Source of the DNA: Ruminococcaceae bacterium UBA1767
Lineage (GTDB): Bacteria; Bacillota; Clostridia; Oscillospirales; Acutalibacteraceae
DNA length: 26,334 nucleotides
Assembly: GCA_002315505.1 (NCBI GenBank)
Contig: DCGX01000033.1
Location: 5,218-31,551 of the forward strand
Direction of reading: 5' to 3'
Both the position numbers and the translations under genes were made by a program. The notes under the pieces were generated by a model. It made no database searches and was not told the origin of the DNA. It saw nothing but the letters and a program-made list of their open reading frames with translations. Below are positions 22,892 to 26,334 of this stretch, in pieces. The number at the start of each line of letters is the position of its first letter. Positions within the stretch are counted from its first letter, which is position 1.

Positions 22892-22982
22892 TTTTAAGAA
22901 ATAATGTAGGTATATGATACACTTATGCCATAGTAAATGCAATTTATTCAGTAAAATTCTACTTTTGTAGACATCTTGGTTA

Positions 22983-23011
22983 TTGAAGAAACATTTACAC
23001 TGTAATATAAT
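22983..23011 (+). promoter_or_regulatory. Promoter of the XRE regulator gene
   Basis: TTGAAG (22983-22988), a 17-base spacer and perfect TATAAT (23006-23011). The spacer contains TTACACT (22995-23001), the same heptamer as in the divergent LytTR promoter. Confidence 0.75.
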
Positions 23012-23028
23012 GGATATGGAGGTGTATC

Positions 23029-23235
23029 ATGATAGAGGAGAAATTTGGAGAAACTTTAAGAAAATTGAGATTGAGCCGAAATTTATCTCAGTTTCAATTG
23101 GGGAAACTAATCGGAGTATCCGATAAAGCTATTTCAAAATGGGAAAATAGTTATTCAAAACCAAAGTGCACTTCCATTATGAAAATAAGTGAAGTGTTTT
23201 CAGTAGATGTTGAAGAACTGATGAAAAAGTTATAA
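23029..23235 (+). CDS. XRE-type helix-turn-helix regulator
   Basis: A 68-residue protein made of a single Cro/C1-type domain. FGETLRKLRLSRNLSQFQLG gives helices 1-2, LIGVSDKAISKWENSYSKP is the recognition helix with its W-E-N signature, and SIMKISEVFSVDVEELM closes the fold. GGAGGTG lies before the ATG at a normal distance. It is divergent from the LytTR operon with 236 bases between starts. It is a DNA-binding protein; whether it controls the neighbouring operons is unknown. The region downstream holds no full gene until 23604. Confidence 0.93.
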   Translation: MIEEKFGETLRKLRLSRNLSQFQLGKLIGVSDKAISKWENSYSKPKCTSIMKISEVFSVDVEELMKKL

Positions 23236-23262
23236 GGGAAATTTATATATATATTAAAATAG

Positions 23263-23346
23263 GACAGGAGAATTAACTCAAGTGATGCATTAATGATATT
23301 GCAGTATACAGTTGGTCAGATAAAGATATTTTATTCGGTGTATTAA
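23263..23346 (+). pseudogene. Dockerin-like gene remnant
   Basis: A 27-codon open stretch, directly preceded by an in-frame stop and without start codon or ribosome site. It reads DRRINSSDALMILQYTVGQI and then seven more residues before its stop. I-N-S-S-D-A-L-x-x-L-Q-Y-x-V-G is the second half of a type I dockerin calcium-binding repeat (normally D-G-x-I-N-S-x-D-A-L). Only part of one repeat remains, so this looks like the tail of a dockerin-bearing gene lost by deletion. Confidence 0.5.
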
Positions 23347-23458
23347 GTTATTTATGTAATTTTATCTTAACGTTATTGCAATAACCGGGAGGATAATTTC
23401 ATTATTCCGGACATATGCTGATTTTAAGCAGAATGAAAATTGAATTCTCGGTTCATAA

Positions 23459-23485
23459 GCGGATGCCTTTACGGTGTCCGCTTTT
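23459..23485 (+). terminator. Rho-independent terminator downstream of the XRE gene region
   Basis: GCGGATGCC (23459-23467) pairs with GGTGTCCGC (23473-23481) using two G-T pairs, then TTTTGTTTG. Confidence 0.8.
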
Positions 23486-23529
23486 GTTTGCTTTAAAATT
23501 GAACGGAAGGGGAAAAATGGCTTTTCCTA

Positions 23530-23558
23530 TTGAAAAAAATATCATTCGGTGATATACT
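23530..23558 (+). promoter_or_regulatory. Promoter of the radical SAM/glycosyltransferase operon
   Basis: TTGAAA (23530-23535), a 17-base spacer and TATACT (23553-23558). The predicted message start near 23565 rules out the ATG at 23562 as the protein start. Confidence 0.75.
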
Positions 23559-23603
23559 TATATGAAATGTAATAATGGCTATTATTGTCGAATAGGTGAA
23601 GAA

Positions 23604-25517
23604 ATGTCAAAGTATATTTATTTTGTTCAGGCAAATGCAATTTACGGTGAAGTAAAAAAGAGTGTATATATTCCTTATGCAACAGGTTGTATTGCGGCAT
23701 ATGCGTTTGATGATGAAAAAATAAAAAAAGAATATCGTCTTGGCGGATTCGTTTACACACGAATGAACCTTGATAAAGCGACAGACAAAATCACCGACCC
23801 GTATATTGTTGCCTTTTCGTGCTCGACGTGGAACACTGAATACAATCGGAAATTGTCCGAAAAAATCAGAGAAAAATATCCCGAAACTATTATTATTTTC
23901 GGTGGTCATAACGTAACCGCAGGCACAAAAATGCTTGAAGAAAATTCAAATATTGATATTCTTATTCACGGCGAGGGAGAAATTGTTTTCAAAAATATTC
24001 TGACCGCTTTGATGAACAATCAGTCGCTTTCGACTGTTTCGAATATTTCATATCGTGATAACGAAAAGCTCATTGATACACCTCGTGAAGACTACTGCTT
24101 TATCGACTATCCGTCACCTTATACAAGTGGTATTTTTGATGATATTTTAAAAGACGGATATGATTTTTCCGTTATTTTTGAAACTAACAGGGGATGTCCG
24201 AATCGCTGTGCTTTTTGTGATTGGGGCAAGCTGAAAAGTAAAGTCAGACAATTCTCATGGAAAAAAATTTGTGCCGAATTAAATTGGTTTGCCGAAAATA
24301 AAATTGAGTATATTTATTGTGCAGATGCAAATTTCGGACTGTTTGATCGTGATATAAAAATAATTGAAGAAATTCTGAAATACAGAGACGCAACAGGCTA
24401 TCCGCAGAAATTCAAGGTTAATTTTTCTAAAAACCGACAGGAGGAAATCAAAGCTGTCAGCTCGCTTATGAGTAAGAGCAATCTCGGAAAATCGCAGACG
24501 CTTTCTTTTCAGAGTCTTAATCCGCAGGTGCTTAAAAATGTCGGCAGAAGCAACCTTGATATGGAATATTTCAATCATCTTGTATCGCATTATAATTCCG
24601 AAGGAATTCGCACCTATTCCGAGCTTATTCTCGGTCTTCCGGGTGAAACCAAGGACAGCTTTTCAGACGGAATTAACACTTTGCTTGTTGCAGGTCAGCA
24701 TAAAACCCTGAATGTGTATCCTTGTGAGCTGTTGCCGAATTCAATTTTGGGAAGCAGGGAATATGTTGAAAAATTCGATATAAAATGCACCGATGTTCCG
24801 TTTCTGCAGTATCATTGCAAAACCGATGATGACGAGTCGGGTGTAACTGAATTTGCGGTTACAATTTCTTCGACGGATTCGATGAGCTTTGAGGATATGA
24901 TATATTCATATTTCTTTGCGATAACCGTACAGGCGATGCATATGCTCGGTCTTACCCGTTATATTGCAATTTATTTCTACAACGAAAAAAATATTTCTTA
25001 CAAGAAATTTTATTCGGAATTAATTGAATACTCGAGAAATTCGGATGGATTTATTTCCGCTATTTTTAATAAAACATATAATCGTATTAAAAAGATTTAT
25101 TCAGGTGAGCTGCCGTTTGCGGAATGCGATACTCAATTCGGTGAAATTACATACGAAGTTGATGAAATGCTTTTCCTACGCTGTCTTTATAATCACGATG
25201 AATTTATGAGCGATTTAAAAAGATTTATCAGCTCTTTAGTTGGCTGTGATGAAGAAACAGAGGCGCTTCTCGATTTTCAGCATTCGGTTATCAGACATCC
25301 CGAGCGTTCAGCTTCCGAGATAAAATCTGACTATAATTTCAGCCTGTATTTTAAAAACTTTTTTGCAGGTGCTGATTTGAATTTGTCAAAAACACCGACA
25401 AAAACAATCGTAAAAAATGTTGAATTAATGTCGTGGCAGGACTACGGACGTTTCATCCTTTGGTTTGGAAGACACAACGAAAAAACTGTTCTGCTTTCGG
25501 AATTTTATGAAGAATAA
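23604..25517 (+). CDS. Radical SAM protein with cobalamin-binding-like N-terminal domain
   Basis: A 637-residue enzyme. Residues 1-150 form a Rossmann-like domain of the B12-binding type (IVAFSCSTWN, IIIFGGHNVTAG, HGEGE at 122-126). The usual cobalt-ligand motif DxHxxG is not visible, so it may not bind B12 in the classic way. The radical SAM core (about 190-410) has the [4Fe-4S] motif C198-x3-C202-x2-C205 in RGCPNRCAFCDWG, then YCADANFG and LPGETKDSF. Residues 420-637 form an uncharacterised helical region. The start at 23604 has AGGTGA just upstream and fits the promoter; an ATG at 23562 precedes the predicted message start. It lies 33 bases before a glycosyltransferase gene, which suggests modification of a glycan or lipid. 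The substrate is unknown. Confidence 0.88.
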   Translation: MSKYIYFVQANAIYGEVKKSVYIPYATGCIAAYAFDDEKIKKEYRLGGFVYTRMNLDKATDKITDPYIVAFSCSTWNTEYNRKLSEKIREKYPETIIIFGGHNVTAGTKMLEENSNIDILIHGEGEIVFKNILTALMNNQSLSTVSNISYRDNEKLIDTPREDYCFIDYPSPYTSGIFDDILKDGYDFSVIFETNRGCPNRCAFCDWGKLKSKVRQFSWKKICAELNWFAENKIEYIYCADANFGLFDRDIKIIEEILKYRDATGYPQKFKVNFSKNRQEEIKAVSSLMSKSNLGKSQTLSFQSLNPQVLKNVGRSNLDMEYFNHLVSHYNSEGIRTYSELILGLPGETKDSFSDGINTLLVAGQHKTLNVYPCELLPNSILGSREYVEKFDIKCTDVPFLQYHCKTDDDESGVTEFAVTISSTDSMSFEDMIYSYFFAITVQAMHMLGLTRYIAIYFYNEKNISYKKFYSELIEYSRNSDGFISAIFNKTYNRIKKIYSGELPFAECDTQFGEITYEVDEMLFLRCLYNHDEFMSDLKRFISSLVGCDEETEALLDFQHSVIRHPERSASEIKSDYNFSLYFKNFFAGADLNLSKTPTKTIVKNVELMSWQDYGRFILWFGRHNEKTVLLSEFYEE

Positions 25518-25550
25518 TAATAAAAAAAGTATTGTTTGGAAGGCGAAGCT

Positions 25551-26318
25551 TTGAGTAATAATGAACATAAGGTATCAGTGCTGATGACCGCTTTTAATGA
25601 GGATGAGGCATTGAGAAAAACAATAAAAATAATACTTGAAACGTGCAATCATGACGATCTGGAAGAAATTTTTATTATTGCAGGTCGTAGAGCCACACCC
25701 GAATGTCACGCGGCGCTTGATGAGCTGACTAGCAGTAACGGTGATGTCAGAATCAGGGCTTTTTACCAGAGCTATGAGGGCCCGGGAGCTAACCTTAATG
25801 AATTCTGGGATTTGGTTAAGGGAACGCATTTCGTGACGATTGCGGCTGATGGAGAATTAAATCCGTATCAGATTTCTGAATTTGTTGAGCAATCAAAAGA
25901 GAAACCCGAATATATGATAGTCGGTTCAAGACGATTGAGCAAGGACGGCTTTAAGGATTACGATTTGTTAAAAAAAGTGCTGAATTTCGGCGCAGGTATT
26001 TTCCTGCGTGTACTTTTCGTCACGAGAAGGACGGAATTTACTCAGCCGTTTTTTGCGGCACCGTGCGCTGTTTTTAAAGCAATTAACTGGGAAGAACAGT
26101 ATCATCCGATATTTATGGAATTGCTTTTAAAACCATTAAGACTTGGGATAAAAACAGTGGAAGTTCCGACAGCATGGATTAAAAGAAATGACGGAAAACC
26201 GAATCGCGGTGCATTGTATTTCATTCCGTATCTGAAAACCGCACTGAGAATCAGATTTATGAAAAAAGAAAAAATCTTAAGAGAAAACAGGGGAATACCC
26301 GAAAAATATATTTATTGA
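25551..26318 (+). CDS. Family 2 glycosyltransferase
   Basis: A 255-residue GT-A-fold enzyme. It opens KVSVLMTAFNEDEALRKTI, the family 2 nucleotide-binding strand and helix. It reaches FVTIAADGELNP (94-105), where a DxD-like metal motif is expected, but reads A-D100-G-E102, a variant. The downstream segment FTQPFFAAPCAVF and EVPTAWIKRNDGKPNRG resembles polyisoprenyl-phosphate (DPM1-like) glycosyltransferases. No C-terminal membrane anchor is seen. The start is taken as TTG at 25551, eight bases after GGAAGG; an upstream in-frame TTG at 25536 overlaps that site. It is the second gene of the operon, and AAAGGAG after the stop (from 26322) announces another gene past the window edge. Confidence 0.88.
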   Translation: MSNNEHKVSVLMTAFNEDEALRKTIKIILETCNHDDLEEIFIIAGRRATPECHAALDELTSSNGDVRIRAFYQSYEGPGANLNEFWDLVKGTHFVTIAADGELNPYQISEFVEQSKEKPEYMIVGSRRLSKDGFKDYDLLKKVLNFGAGIFLRVLFVTRRTEFTQPFFAAPCAVFKAINWEEQYHPIFMELLLKPLRLGIKTVEVPTAWIKRNDGKPNRGALYFIPYLKTALRIRFMKKEKILRENRGIPEKYIY

Positions 26319-26321
26319 TTA

Positions 26322-26334
26322 AAGGAGATAAAAA
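26322..26334 (+). promoter_or_regulatory. Ribosome binding site of the next gene, cut off by the window
   Basis: AAAGGAGATAAAA lies just after the glycosyltransferase stop codon; the start codon must lie within the next few bases outside the window. It shows that the operon continues. Confidence 0.6.

Larger units (their letters stand above)
23236..23603 (+). other. Gene-free region between the XRE and radical SAM genes
   Basis: Besides the dockerin-like remnant (23263-23346), a terminator (23459-23485) and the next promoter (23530-23558), it holds a perfect 14-base palindrome GTTATTGCAATAAC (23372-23385). No intact gene is seen. Confidence 0.6.

Noticed and set aside
22793..22942. Fifty-residue extension of the LytTR regulator from an upstream ATG
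   Set aside because: It would begin upstream of the promoter and repeat array, and the receiver domain starts normally at 22792.
23562..23603. Fourteen-residue extension of the radical SAM protein
   Set aside because: The predicted message start lies downstream of that ATG, and a good ribosome site precedes the ATG at 23604.

Overview
The window looks like the chromosome of a low-GC Gram-positive anaerobe of the Clostridia, most likely a Ruminococcus-like gut member of the Oscillospiraceae/Ruminococcaceae. The pointers are clear sigma-A promoters and AGGAGG-type ribosome sites, a Firmicutes-type L10 leader, a large secreted leucine-rich-repeat/DUF6273 protein, an LytTR/GHKL two-component pair, intracellular glycosidases, and a short dockerin-like remnant. 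The genus is an inference; no 16S gene is present.

Layout. 1-2700: tRNA-Tyr, then on the minus strand a VTT/TVP38-type membrane protein and a small lipoprotein, then on the plus strand a DUF2975 membrane protein paired with a small XRE regulator, and a gene-free stretch of dispersed-repeat character. 2700-6550: translation/transcription core genes rpmG-secE-nusG-rplK-rplA, then rplJ-rplL behind a recognisable L10 leader; rpoB does not follow, and a strong terminator closes the cluster. 6590-9600: an alpha-galactoside locus (GH27 enzyme, small zinc-ribbon protein, GPH-family sugar symporter). 9620-11500: a solitary 5S rRNA gene with its own promoter and terminator, a DUF7662-like small protein overlapping a CDP-alcohol phosphatidyltransferase, and a convergent PfkB/1-phosphofructokinase-type kinase.

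11500-16750: an OmpR-type two-component system on the minus strand, divergent from a GH95-like glycosidase whose stop codon overlaps a low-molecular-weight tyrosine phosphatase. 16750-23000: a minus-strand operon of LytTR response regulator, GHKL (AgrC-like) histidine kinase and a 1274-residue secreted leucine-rich-repeat protein, joined by two 4-base overlaps. Its promoter carries an unusually ordered array of repeats just upstream of the -35 box. 23000-26334: a divergent XRE regulator, a dockerin-like gene remnant, and a plus-strand operon of a radical SAM protein with a cobalamin-binding-like N-terminus and a family 2 glycosyltransferase, continuing past the window edge.

How it works together. 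The GH27 enzyme and GPH transporter form an uptake-then-hydrolyse route for alpha-galactosides, since the enzyme has no signal peptide. The GH95-like enzyme is also apparently cytoplasmic. The LytTR/GHKL/LRR operon is the most system-like module: a peptide-sensing-type kinase, a DNA-binding regulator with a candidate own operator, and a large surface effector made from one message. No CRISPR array, insertion sequence or phage gene was seen.
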